A model generated the notes under the pieces. That model was not told where the DNA came from and searched no databases. It saw only the letters and a program-made list of their open reading frames with translations. DNA of 64,000 nucleotides from Rhizoctonia solani (Eukaryota; Basidiomycota; Agaricomycetes; Cantharellales; Ceratobasidiaceae). The DNA lies in NCBI RefSeq assembly GCF_016906535.1, contig NC_057378.1, positions 1,054,001-1,118,000 on the forward strand, in the 5' to 3' direction. Positions 36,209 to 46,679 of this stretch are shown piece by piece (within the stretch, counting starts at the first letter, position 1; every line of letters begins with the position of its first letter). The position numbers were made by a program, and so were the translations under genes.

Positions 36209-37618
36209 ATGCGCTTCTCTCTTGCTCTTGTCGCTCTTCCGGTTGCGTTGGTGGCCGCTGCTCCTGCTGGAAAGCGCTGCACCGGAACAATCTCGTCGTT
36301 GAATGATGTTGCTGCAGCTCAAAAGTGTACAACGGTAAGTACAATTGTACACGTCTGAAACAACAGCAGAACTAACGCATAATTAGATCGACATCAAAGG
36401 CTTCACTGTCCCCGCCGGCAAGACCTTTGCCCTTTCTTGCCTTTCGGGTACCACAGTCAACATGCTCGGAGATGTTAAATTCGGAGTCGCCAACTGGGCT
36501 GGACCACTCTTTTCGATCAGTGGCACCAACATCAAGTGTAGGTCTACTTTCTTGATGGTATTATCAATACGCTCACCCGCCGTGATCTAGTCAACGGTAA
36601 CGGCCACACCTTTGATGGGCAAGGTGCCTCTTACTGGGATGGACAAGGCGGCAACGGAGGTGTTACCAAACCTCATCCATGATGAAGATTAAGATGTCCG
36701 GTACCTACTCGAACGTCAAGGTCCTCAACTCGCCCGCCCATGTATACAGCGTTGCCAACCCTGCCAAGTTGGTTATGTCCAAGCTCACTATTGATAACTG
36801 TAAGCCACCATAATTCACGATACGAGTATATGCTCAACGCACTTTGTAATTTTAGCCGCTGGTGACAAGGCCAACGGCAAGTCAGGCGGAAAGGCGGCAG
36901 GCCACAACACGTGAGCATACAATTACAGATGTATTCTTTGACGAAACTAATCACGTTCTAAAGCGACGGCTTTGACGTTTCTACCACCGATCTCACCATC
37001 GAGGACAGCACCATTCACAACCAGATGACTGCATTGCCATTAACAAGGGCTCGAACATCATCTTCCAGCGCAACTCTTGCACCGGTGGTCACGGTATCTC
37101 CATTGGCTCCGTTTCTACCGGGGCCACAGTTAAGAACGTCCAGATCCTGAACAACAAGATCATCGATAACGACCAGGGACTTCGTATCAAGACCAAGGCC
37201 GATGCCACCAACGCTGCCGTCACCAACATCGTATTTGACGGCAACACTGCGACTGGCATCAGGAAGTATGGTGTTATCGTTGACCAGGGCTATCCTACCA
37301 CCCTCGGCAAGGCCGGCAACAGTGTCGCTATGTCTGTGAGTATATGCGGATGAGTTAGCATTATGCTGGTGCTAACTGTTTGACCAGGGCATCTCCTTCG
37401 GTACCAACAACATCGCTGTTACCTCGAACGCACAGCGCGTTGCAGTTAACTGTGGCTCCAAGTGCACTGGTTAGTTTGTGATTCCCACATATGTAAAGAT
37501 GTCCCCCACTAACGAACCATTCTACTCAGGTAACTGGGACTGGTCTAAGCTCAAGGTGACTGGAGGCAAGGCCGGAAAGATGTACAACTACAAGAACATC
37601 AAGTCCGGAAGCTACTAA
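36209..37618 (+). CDS. Endo-polygalacturonase (GH28), copy PG3
   Basis: A secreted pectinase, closest to PG1. Signal peptide MRFSLALVALPVALVAAAP, then GKRCTGTISSLNDVAAAQKC. Introns follow KCTT, the TNIK segment, LTIDN, and AAGHNT as in PG1. Signatures: GGHGISIGS near 37090, RIKTK near 37188, VIVDQGYP, and the end KNIKSGSY with TAA at 37616. Two frame slips: CATCCATGATG at 36674-36684 lacks a C (paralogue PG2 has CACCCGATGATG), and CCAGATGAC at 37021-37029 lacks a G of the catalytic NQDD (paralogues have CCAGGATGAC). Both are single losses in runs. Confidence 0.92.
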
Positions 37619-37939
37619 CTTTCAGCGAGCCAGGTCTCAGAACATGGGCTCCCGGCGGGGTCCGGTTCGTCGTTGAGCGTGGAACGACTCAACAGTTTGC
37701 ATTTTCTCTTTACTATCTCATAATGTCAGCTGGTGTCCCTGTCCCAGAGTTAGAAACTCGATTATCTTCTTTTGTCCTCATACTTTTTATCCTAATACCA
37801 TACCTACCTTGTTCCACTTCATCATATGCGCGAGGTCGGCTGTGTGATTATGACCACTGGATAGGATAATCAACTACAATACACCCTCGTCTTAAGCGTC
37901 CATGTCTTACAAAGTGAGGTATCAAAAATAAACCTGTTA
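37619..37939. other. 3' flanks of convergent genes
   Basis: About 320 bp between the PG3 stop and the stop of the CIR_N gene. No further gene seen. Confidence 0.4.
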
Positions 37940-39261
37940 TCAACTACGATGGCGGACATCATCAACCCCTCGAGTCCGATTCCGTTCCCCTCTAGACAGG
38001 TCCCTGTCTCTTCCTCGGTCCTTATCTCTGTCTCTGCCTCGCTCCCTGTCTCTATCGAAATCCCGCCCCTGTATTTCTCCCGTTCTCCATACTCATCTCT
38101 ATATGACCCTCGCGATTCGGATCGACTACTTTCTGAGCGATCACGCCTGTCCCTATGGTCCCGATCCTCATCCCATCTTCGATCGGAGTGCCTTCCCCTC
38201 CTTTGCTCCCACGCATGATGAGCCTCCCGCGTCTCTTCTTGTTGAACACATCGCTATACCCGCCGTCACGCACGCTATACGGAGTATCCCCTCCGACCGA
38301 AGACGTAGCATCCATTTCGGCCCGTCGTTTTGCTATCAAAGCTTCCGCACGGGCTCGCTCAGCCGCCTCTCGAGTGGTACGCTCGGCGACAGCGTCTTTG
38401 GGCCCGGATGAGTTTGATGTACGTGGGGGTGCAGGTGGCGGCATGGGATTAGAAGTTCGTGTGGAAAGTGCTCGAGAACGAGCGGCGAGGTGCGATTTCA
38501 TGTCTTTTAATGGATCCAAATTCGTTTTGGAGGATGTTCTAAAGGGAAGATACATGAGGTATATAATAAGAATGCACCAAGGGGTAGATACGTACTTGTT
38601 ACCCCGCGATCGTTTGCCCCATTTTTCACGCTCGGTCTCGGGCTCTGTGCGTTCCTTGAGCTGAACCTCCTCGTCGGTCATATCTTTTGGATGCTTTAGG
38701 CCTTTATCCATGTACCACGGGCGCCTGTCTTTCTCATCCGGCATCAACGGCACACCTCGCTCCAGCTCTTTTTCCTTGGCTTTATCGATTTCCGCCTTGG
38801 TCTTTGCCCTGCCGCTATGCTCCAATGTATTTTGATGACTGTGCTCGAGCTCTTCGAAAAAGTTGGTATGTCCCGAAGCAGAAGTCAACGTCAATGCGCC
38901 CCCTTCTCCCTTTCTTTCGAGACAACATGTTCAGAAGACGAAGAGGAGCGATGAGCGGGTTCCCGCCCTGGAGGAGTTTCTCTTCCTCTCGCTGTTGTTT
39001 ATGCTTCGAAGGCTTGGATTCTGCTTTGGCACGTTCGCGAAGTAGAGATATACGGGCCTCTGAGTCCTATAATCGTTGACTGCTTAGTTGCTTAGTCGAC
39101 CGTATAAACGGTGGTTTGGGCTTGCTTACTGCAAGTGATACCCGCCCATCCTCGATAGCCTCCTTGAGGCGAGCTTCTTCTTCGTCGCGGCGCACTCGTT
39201 CGATGTTATCGGCCCGGTAAGGGTGATATGATTTGTGGTGGGCGATGTTGAGTTTACCCAT
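37940..39261 (-). CDS. CIR_N-domain (LENG1-like) splicing-associated protein
   Basis: The start MGKLNIAHHKSYHPYRADN followed by IERVRRDEEEARLKE is a CIR_N domain, found in LENG1/CWC25-type splicing proteins. Exon 1 ends after RVSLA (about 39130), then DSEARISLLRERAKAE, HTNFFEELEHSH, PWYMDKGLKHPKDMTDEE and, after an intron at about 38600-38541, DPLKDMKSHLAARSR. As written the frame stops at 38052, but the next frame continues as an Arg/Asp-rich tail (RDEDRDHRDRRDRSESSRSE, RDFDRDRERGRDRDKDRGRD) to TGA at 37940-37942. One more G near 38228 and one near 38066 join them, and two more in the G-runs near 38920 join the middle. The RD tail is typical of splicing factors, so I take 37940 as the real end. 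Confidence 0.8.
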
Positions 39262-39388
39262 GATTGTGGCGAGTGTGGTTGGGTACAGCCGTGGTGGTGG
39301 CAAGAAGCAAACAGCTCAACCTTCAAATGCTCAGAATTAGTCGTCATAATCACGTTGGATAGATATGTTGATGATGAGCAGTTGTCAA

Positions 39389-39460
39389 TCCGATATGGTG
39401 TAGTGGCTAACATTATCGCCTCTCACGCGATAGCCCTGGGTTCGATTCCCAGTATCGGAG
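39389..39460 (+). tRNA. tRNA-Glu (anticodon CTC)
   Basis: Third identical CTC copy, 72 nt, followed by ACTTTTT. It is divergent from the CIR_N gene, whose ATG is 127 bp away. It shares the 5' flank TTGTCAA with the copy at 19052. Confidence 0.97.
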
Positions 39461-39773
39461 ACTTTTTGCATCCACCTCCACTACTCTTTCGATCCCTTGA
39501 CATCGGGTGAAAAGTTCGATTACTCATAATGTTGATTGTTTTCGACTCGGAAGATACTTTACAAACACTTTAATGTTACCTAACAATAGGCAAAATCAAA
39601 CTATAAGACCTTTGTCTTGTGGTTGCAAAAGATCAGTTGTTGCATTAACATCGATATACTACAATTGGTAACAAAACAGCGTCCACTACTGCACAGACTC
39701 AAAGCAGGGTATAAAGAACAATTCTCATGAAACAACATCGGGCGCGCGTCATTGAGATGATAGTAGTCCCGCT

Positions 39774-40443
39774 TCAAAGCAGAGTGGTCATGACAACAGC
39801 CATGGCCGCAAGGGCACCCGAACCTGCAGCTGCATTGAAAGTAAGAGCACCATTGGCACTGGAGCCAGTTGGGGTAGATCCAGCCCCGGTGCCAGTAGTG
39901 GTAGAGCTCCGCCAGAGCCGGTAACTCCAGTAATCGAGAAGGGACCAACTGGGTGTCCTGCTTGAGTGCAGCTATCGGCGTAAGCTATGTAAAGGTAATC
40001 AGCAGGTGAACGTAAACTCAGGATAAATGTACATACAGTTGACGGAAGCTTGGAATTGAGCCTTGTAGTTGTTGATATCAGGTTGGTTCTTGTGGTAGTC
40101 GATTCCACAGTTACCACAGTCGACAATTCCTTGCCCCATTTCGTTGGTGCACATGCAAGCCAGATCGGTACCGCAAGACTGTGGAGAACATTAGAAACTA
40201 GAACAACATAGTCCATTATTACTCACAGTAATCTTTTGTACTGACGCACACTTGGCCTGGCACTGAGCTGGAATATCGGGGATGGCAGAGCCCTGGCGAG
40301 GGAAAAGTGAAGCAACGGCCTCTCCAGGAGTAGCGAGGACGCCAGAGACTTTGAAATGACGATTTAATAAGACGAGTAATCATATTTAAGTGCAACTTAC
40401 CAGCCACAGCAATCAAAGCAGAAACGATAGTGAAGGCGCGCAT
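39774..40443 (-). CDS. Small secreted Cys-rich protein, CFEM-like, GPI-type end
   Basis: Signal peptide from MRAFTIVSALIAVAG, split by an intron, then CQAKCASVQKIT, CGTDLACMCTNEMG, IVDCGNCGID and ADSC. The spacing of eight or more cysteines is like that of CFEM/extracellular surface proteins of fungi. With one more G in the GGCGGAG run near 39910, the C-terminus reads SSTTTGTGAGSTPTG followed by ALAAMAVVMTTLL and TGA at 39774, a Ser/Thr stretch and hydrophobic tail that suit a GPI anchor. As written the frame loses that tail. Role unknown; surface haem/iron binding or host interaction are family possibilities only. Confidence 0.75.
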
Positions 40444-41520
40444 CGTAAGGAGTGAATGGGACAAAAAGTTCAAGTCAGGAAACGAGGCAACACAACAAGC
40501 GAGAACACGGAAGTCAAGTGAAGAAGAAAAAAAGCAGGCCAGCTGCACGACTTATTAAAGTGAGAAAATTAAATTGTCTGTCACAACCCTTGTCGAAGTT
40601 GGTTTGGACGCCTGAGCTGAAACGGTGACCTCCGAACCGTTGATGGACTTGGCGTAACCATGTGGCAGTGTTCGGCGCTTAGACCCTGAAGATCAACTTT
40701 GTTTCAGCATTGGAGGTTCCCGCATTTACTTGGTCGTCAGAGCTGATAACCGGACTCAAATCGATAAGTCTATCGTTCATATTCTTTGAGAGTCATGAGG
40801 AGTAAAAGGCAGATTTTCTATCTTTCAATGTGTCTGAGGCCTCTTGGTAAACACCAACCACACATAGGGCAGACTCAATCGCGAACCATCAGTCCCGCCG
40901 GCTGACGTTCGGGTTGCGAACGAGCCTACAGGGTTGCCACAGCCCGCGTCCCCCCCATCAAGAATAGACTCGTACGGTCTTGATACCCGACGGCCTCATG
41001 ATCAGGCAACACATACATATATCGACCGGAGATTCTGATGGACTCGAATTCAAAAGGCAAGTTGTCTACATACTTTCTTAGGCATATGCATACCACTGGA
41101 ACAACAGAAGCTAATTTTTGCATGTTGCTCACTAGTCAAGACGAGCAGGTCTTCTCGGTCGAAGCAACCCCCAAAGCTTAATTTCGCCCCAGTTTTACAC
41201 AATTCATACTTCGACAGAGGTCACGCACGGCATCTTCTAGCCCAGCTCCACTTGCATCATTTTGTTTAGCTTCGCGTAAATTACAATTCAACACGGGACA
41301 CATCATGTATGCAAATTTGGGTTACAGCCTCTGACACCCTCGGTCACGTCGAGAAGGATAAAGTATCCTGTATTGGGACCTGAACCTGACAATAGTGCTG
41401 GCTCCGAGATTCCCATCATCTCCGTGATCCCCTCGGATCCGACACCTGATTTATCAACAAACGGGCGGATGTGCCTTGAGTATTAGGGCCGAAGATTGTG
41501 CGAATTGATGGAGACGCACG
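40444..41520. other. Intergenic, about 1.1 kb
   Basis: No gene supported; the minus-strand ORF at 40926-41132 has no features. Confidence 0.35.
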
Positions 41521-41883
41521 TTAGATCACCAAGTAATTGTACATGTTGTAGCGTACTGCTCGTCGAGACCCCTCAATCTCTTCCATGCGTTGGTTGCACA
41601 ATGCATATATCTTCTTTCTATTGGCGTCCTTGGTATCTATGTGACCTGCCACCTCGAATATAGTGTTCAAAATATCCTTAGCAGCGTCTTGTGAATCCCA
41701 GTTGAGGGTGTAGCTCCGGCCCGTGATGTGCATTTGCATATAGATTCGAGAATATTGGGATACGACATCCATTATCATGGGTTCTATCCATTCACCCAGG
41801 CAATCTTTTATAGGACAGCACCCTTGCTCAAATGAAACCCAAGGGTACCGATTGACTTCTGTGCTAACAAGACTCATTGACAC
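41521..41883 (-). CDS. Hypothetical 120-residue protein downstream of F-box gene A
   Basis: A single open frame from MSMSLVSTEVNRYPWV to MYNYLVI. It contains GCCPIKDCLGEWIEPMI and AAKDILNTIFEVAGH, with no signal peptide or known motif. It lies 95 bp beyond the tentative end of F-box gene A. The corresponding place after F-box gene B (about 44225-44300) keeps the sequence just outside and the last codons (TACAATTGCTTGGTGATTT) but has lost the middle about 350 bp, so this ORF was part of the ancestral duplicated unit. It may be a separate gene or a final exon of the F-box gene. Confidence 0.4.
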   Translation of the reverse strand: MSMSLVSTEVNRYPWVSFEQGCCPIKDCLGEWIEPMIMDVVSQYSRIYMQMHITGRSYTLNWDSQDAAKDILNTIFEVAGHIDTKDANRKKIYALCNQRMEEIEGSRRAVRYNMYNYLVI

Positions 41884-41978
41884 ACCATATTTCCGCTATG
41901 ATATTGAACATAACATGATATTTAAGTATTGATCTAGTAAACACTAACCTTAACCCGAAAATTGAAGCCGATGAACAG

Positions 41979-44028
41979 TCAACGATTGGCTAGGATCACT
42001 CGCAGTTCCCATTCCCTTTGAGCACGCGAGTAGTTAGTTTCGGTAATGTGGAGGTTCATATCACCCACCATTCCAACCAAATAATCGCCATGAATGTGCC
42101 ATGTTGTGTACCTATACGGGTCCGCCAATTGCACGTTAGCCCCTATTAGATAGGGGAGGGTTGATTCAACCGGATGTTCAAATCCGGTATGCATCACTGT
42201 GCTTTCAACTACTAATTTGGGGGCCTCTCGATGGATATTGGCGCCAGTATGAGATGGGGACAAATTTGCAAGGTCATTATCGACCGGATGGTCAGAATAG
42301 GAATTGTTCTCTTCAAGTCTTTCTTTATTGCTGGAGGATGATAAGTACTTCTTGCAATGTGTGGATTAAACTCGTATGTTGTTAAAGTCCGAGTACGGCC
42401 TAACGGTGTTCTTATATACTCCAAGTGCAGGGAACCGTGAGGACTCGGGTTAACAAAGGGCTCTCCTCTATTAATCCTCGGCTGGCTGCTCTGATTAAAG
42501 AACCACCGAGTTGTTGGTGGGCCCCACTGGTCCCAGGGTACTCCTAAACTCTTTTTGGATGGGCTGTCGGTCAGATAGTTAATAATGAAGTCGGTATTAA
42601 CAAATATAGAATAGTAAGGGGTTAGAAGCTTCCTATGCACGTTGGTTCGATGTTTGTCGGATAATCTCAGTGATAAATTTAAAGGTAATGTGGTCATATG
42701 GCAATGAACCACCTCCACAGATCTGCTGTATGCAAGATCCCCAGGGCGTGCTAGCGATTCCCCAAATTTGTACCAAAGAATTTTGTACGTCGGGTGTATT
42801 TTCGGGAGCTCGAGAGTGAGTATAGGGTCGAGCCTGGTGTGAATAGGAGCGTATATGTTGGTGGTACTAGTGGGTGGGGTTTGAAAGTCAACAGCAGTAA
42901 GATTGGGTATTCGGTAAACAAAAAGTCCAAGTTGGTCTTCTCTTATCGGACGCGATTCGGTGGCCAAGCAAGGAAGAAAAGAATACAAAGCAAGGTGGTT
43001 TCGGTTAAGAAAGACAGGTCCTGCGCATCTGGTTGCAAGATGAATTCGTCCGAGTAGAGTGCCGCACCGCCAGTTCCATAGCAGAAAATTATCGTCGCTG
43101 GAGGTATCGTTAGTTGAGCCTCGTGCTAAGAAACAAACTACGAGAATTCTTCCATAACCACGGCACGAGCGTTTGAAAAGATTGATGTCGATTTTTTATC
43201 AGAGTCCGTAAGTTCCACAGTAAGGATAGGGAAGTGGGCATGTGAATGATAATTTCCAGTGGTGATATGATGAATGTGTATGTGCACACGCTGGAACGTG
43301 GACCTATGAGTACAGCAATAATTTAGGAGTGGTATAAATCGATGCGCAGCTAAAGAAGGGCGAACCATGTATCATACTCGACCAGGATAATTAGATCTTG
43401 TTTGGGGTCGACCGTAAATTTATGAAACTTACTGAACCTCAGAGCAATGGGTGCAGCGAGGGAGTCTAATTTAGCGATTTGAATGTGATCAAATGGACCG
43501 CTATATCTGCTGGCCCCATCGTTCTCATGAGTTGGTTGGTAGAATGCTCCAAAATGGGTCTGATGTCGTAGTTTGTGCAGCCTGTGGCCCTCTAGTTTTG
43601 AAAGATGTTTTATAGGTTCTGGTTCGAACCGCAAATTTACCCATGCTACAAGCGTGCGTCACTCTTGAATGATGCGTATGTATATCCCGTATAGCACCTA
43701 CCATCCTGGTAGCCTTTTAGCTCTCGTAGGATAGATCTATAGTCAGGACCAGCATTTGAGGATTGGTCAATGCTAGCGATTTCTAGTCCGTTGACTTCAA
43801 GTTCGATATGCAATTGCAGACTAATCGACTCGCGAAGAACCTTGTACGCTTTTCTGCATGTCTAGAACGATAAAATAAGCCGGACGCTGAGACTATGAAG
43901 TGTTGCAACCTGTTGCGGCATACCATAGAAAACCGCAAGATAGTTCTATAGTGGCAGTGATGCAGCATGGAAACAAGAACCTCGATAGGAAAGTCAGTAA
44001 GTATCTGCGCTCTGATGGCTGCTCTCAT
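41979..44028 (-). CDS. F-box protein, tandem copy A
   Basis: F-box proteins link substrates to SCF ubiquitin ligases. The N-terminal F-box reads ILTDFPIEVLVSMLHHCHYR then TILRFSMVC. The remainder is a beta-rich domain typical of basidiomycete F-box families: FDHIQIAKLDSL, TTGNYHSHAHFPILTVEL, LGLFVYRIPNL, and VPWDQWGPPTTRWF. After that the frame slips near 42340 (one base) into HTGANIHREAPKLVVEST and YTTWHIHGDYLVGM. I start at the ATG at 44028; the ATG used by copy B corresponds to ACG here. The end after YLVGM is uncertain because all three copies have a splice donor (GTGGGT or GTGAGT) there. About 2.35 kb from the start of copy B. Confidence 0.75.
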
Positions 44029-44353
44029 GGCCAGAATATTGGCAGATTTGGACGTCCAGAGATAAAGTATTGTTATGCTTGATCTCGATAGCTGACGTGT
44101 GGTAGCGTCATCCAAGCGTGGGATCCATCGGAGACCGTAACCGCCTGCCGAATTTGGCAATATCATATATTATTGCGGCACGGGGAGGGATGCGCGCACA
44201 ACCATTATATATAAATTGATGGAGATGCGCATGAAATCACCAAGCAATTGTAAATGTTACAGTACATACTTGTGTATCATTGTAGTCTCAGTATTATCAT
44301 AGCAACATTAGCCTTGGCGAGAAAATTGAAGCTGATGATGAATCAATAAGCGT

Positions 44354-46380
44354 TCAGAGTGCAAGGTTCGCCGTCCCTTTAGACACCAGAGTGGTTAGTT
44401 TTGGTAGCATGGGGGTTGTACCACTCACTGTTCCAACCAGATAGTCATTGTGAATGCGCCATACTACACATCTGTATGGGTTTTCCAACTCTACACCAGG
44501 CCCAATTAGATAGGGGAGGTTTGATTCAATCGGGTGTTCAAATCCGATATGCATTACTGTGCTTTCCGCTACTACTTTGGGAGGTTCTCGATAGATATTA
44601 GTACCAGCATTAGAAGATGACGAGTTTTTAGGGTGATCATCGACCGTACAACCAGAACCATAATTGTTCTCGTCGAATCTTTCTTTATTGTTAGAGGATA
44701 GCATATGCCTTCTTACGATTTGTGGATTGAATTCATGCGTCGTTAAAGTCGGAGTAAAGCCTGTGTTTTCTTTGGCGTATCCCAAGTGAAGAGAGCCGTG
44801 GGGGTATGGTACATCAAAGCCCCCGCGAGTTACCGCCGAGGAGAGCTCGCCATTAGAGAACCATCGAGTTGAAGCTGGTCCCCAGTGAGCCCAGGGTATT
44901 CTCGCACACCCTTTGGACGAGTTGTCCGATAGGTAGTTGATAATGAAGTTGGTGTTAACAAAAATGGAGTAATAAGGTAGAATAATTATTGGGTTTGTCC
45001 TATCTGTCAGGCCCTTGCAGAAATAGACATAAAGACAAAGTGGTTATGTGAGAGCGAACCACTTCTGCAGATTTGTTGAATACCAGGTCCCCGGGAAGTG
45101 CTAGTGGCTCCTCAGTTTCGTACATAGTAATTTTGTACATAGGCTGTACTTTTGGGAACTCGGCTACCAGCATAGGATTGATCCTAATGTGATTGGCTGT
45201 ATAGATTTTGACAGGGTTAGTAGGTGGGTATTGAGGTTTACCGGTAGCAAGACTGGGTATTCGGTAGACAAGAAGCCCAATTTGGTCTTCTCTCGCTGAG
45301 TCCAATTGAGAGTTTGAGGGAGGGATAAAAGAGCATAAAACAAGGTGATTTCGGTCAAGAAATATAGGCCTTTCGCATCTGGTCATATGCTGGATTTGTC
45401 CGAGTAAAGTGCCACGCTGCCAGTTCCATATAAGTATATTGGCAGAGCCATGTCCTAATAAAGAGACTATAAGAAGATCTCCCATAACGATAGCACGGCT
45501 GCCTCCATAGGCTGGTACGGTGCTTTCACTAAATTCTGTAAGTTGCACAGTAAGGATAGGAAAATGGGCAAGGGGGTGGGGTTGTCCAGTGGTGATGTCG
45601 TAGAAATGTATGTAAATGTGTTGAAACATAAACCTGTCAATAGAATAGAATCTTAGGAGGAGAATAAGTTGGTGGGTACCAAGAAAGGGACGAACCATTG
45701 ACCATCGTATTCAATCAAGACGGTAAGATTCTGTTTAGGATCAGCAGTAAACGCATGAAATTCACGCAGTTTAAGAGGAGGCGGGAGGGCAAGAGTGTTC
45801 AAATCAGCGACTTGAATATGATCAAAGGGGCGGTAAACCCCAACCTGGCCATCTCCAGGAGTTCGTTCATGAAATATTCCGATGTATTTTCCATCTCGTA
45901 AGTGGTGTACGGGACTGTCATCCAGGGCCGGAAGCGATTTTACAGACTCTGGTCCAAGTCTCAGGTTTAGCCAAGCTGGAAGCACACATCAACTCCGACA
46001 AGGTAAGCATACATTATCACACAGAGCTCACCGTCCTGGTAATCTTTCAGCTCTTGCAAGATGAGTCTATAGTCAACATTAGCGTTTGCAGATCGGTCGA
46101 TGCTAGCATTTCCAATCCGTTGACTTCCAGCTCGATATGCAACTGTAGACTTATCGACTCGCGAACAACCTTATACGCCTTCCTAGATGTCTAAGGTTGC
46201 ACTGCAAGCTGATCGCCAAGATTTTGCAGCTACATGACCACGTACCATAGAGAATCGCAAGATGGTCCTGTAGTGACAGTGGTGTAATATGGAAATAATA
46301 ACCTCGACAGGAAAGTTGGTAAGTATCTGCACTCTACCAGCAGTCATACTCATATCTAGAATATCGGTAAATCTGGACAT
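44354..46380 (-). CDS. F-box protein, tandem copy B
   Basis: Starts MSRFTDILDMSMTAG with the F-box ILTNFPVEVIISILHHCHYR. An intron follows SM. Then come AYKVVRESISLQLHIELEVN, FDHIQVADLNTL, TTGQPHPLAHFPILTVQL, IGLLVYRIPSL, IPWAHWGPASTRWF and YREPPKVVAEST. The frame is disturbed near 45000, where LQGPDR meets a stop although TNPIIILPYYSIFVNTNF continues in another frame. The end after YLVGT is uncertain, as in copy A. Closest to copy A at every segment; upstream and downstream flanks are also shared (for example TGCCGAATTTGGC). Confidence 0.75.
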
Positions 46381-46679
46381 CTGGGTACAAGAGATATCGA
46401 TTTTGTTGGTTGATCTCGATAGGCTGATGTGTGGTATGCAGTGTGATCTAACCGTGGGATGCTTTCGGTCACCTGCCGAATTTGGCTAATATCATATTCG
46501 ATCGCCCCAAACAGTCATATACATGTCCGGCCCGCGGTGACCCATAATGTAAATGATGCATTGATACGGGGTGAATATATACGCGTCTAATCATCGCGTC
46601 GTTTGTGTATTCAAGTTCCACCTGGTTAGTTGACCTCGTGAATTTGAACGTGCTGCTGAGATTATATACAAGCTGGCTA

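Noticed and set aside
37949..39079. Several plus-strand ORFs of 89-169 residues
   Set aside because: They lie antisense to the CIR_N gene and have no own features.
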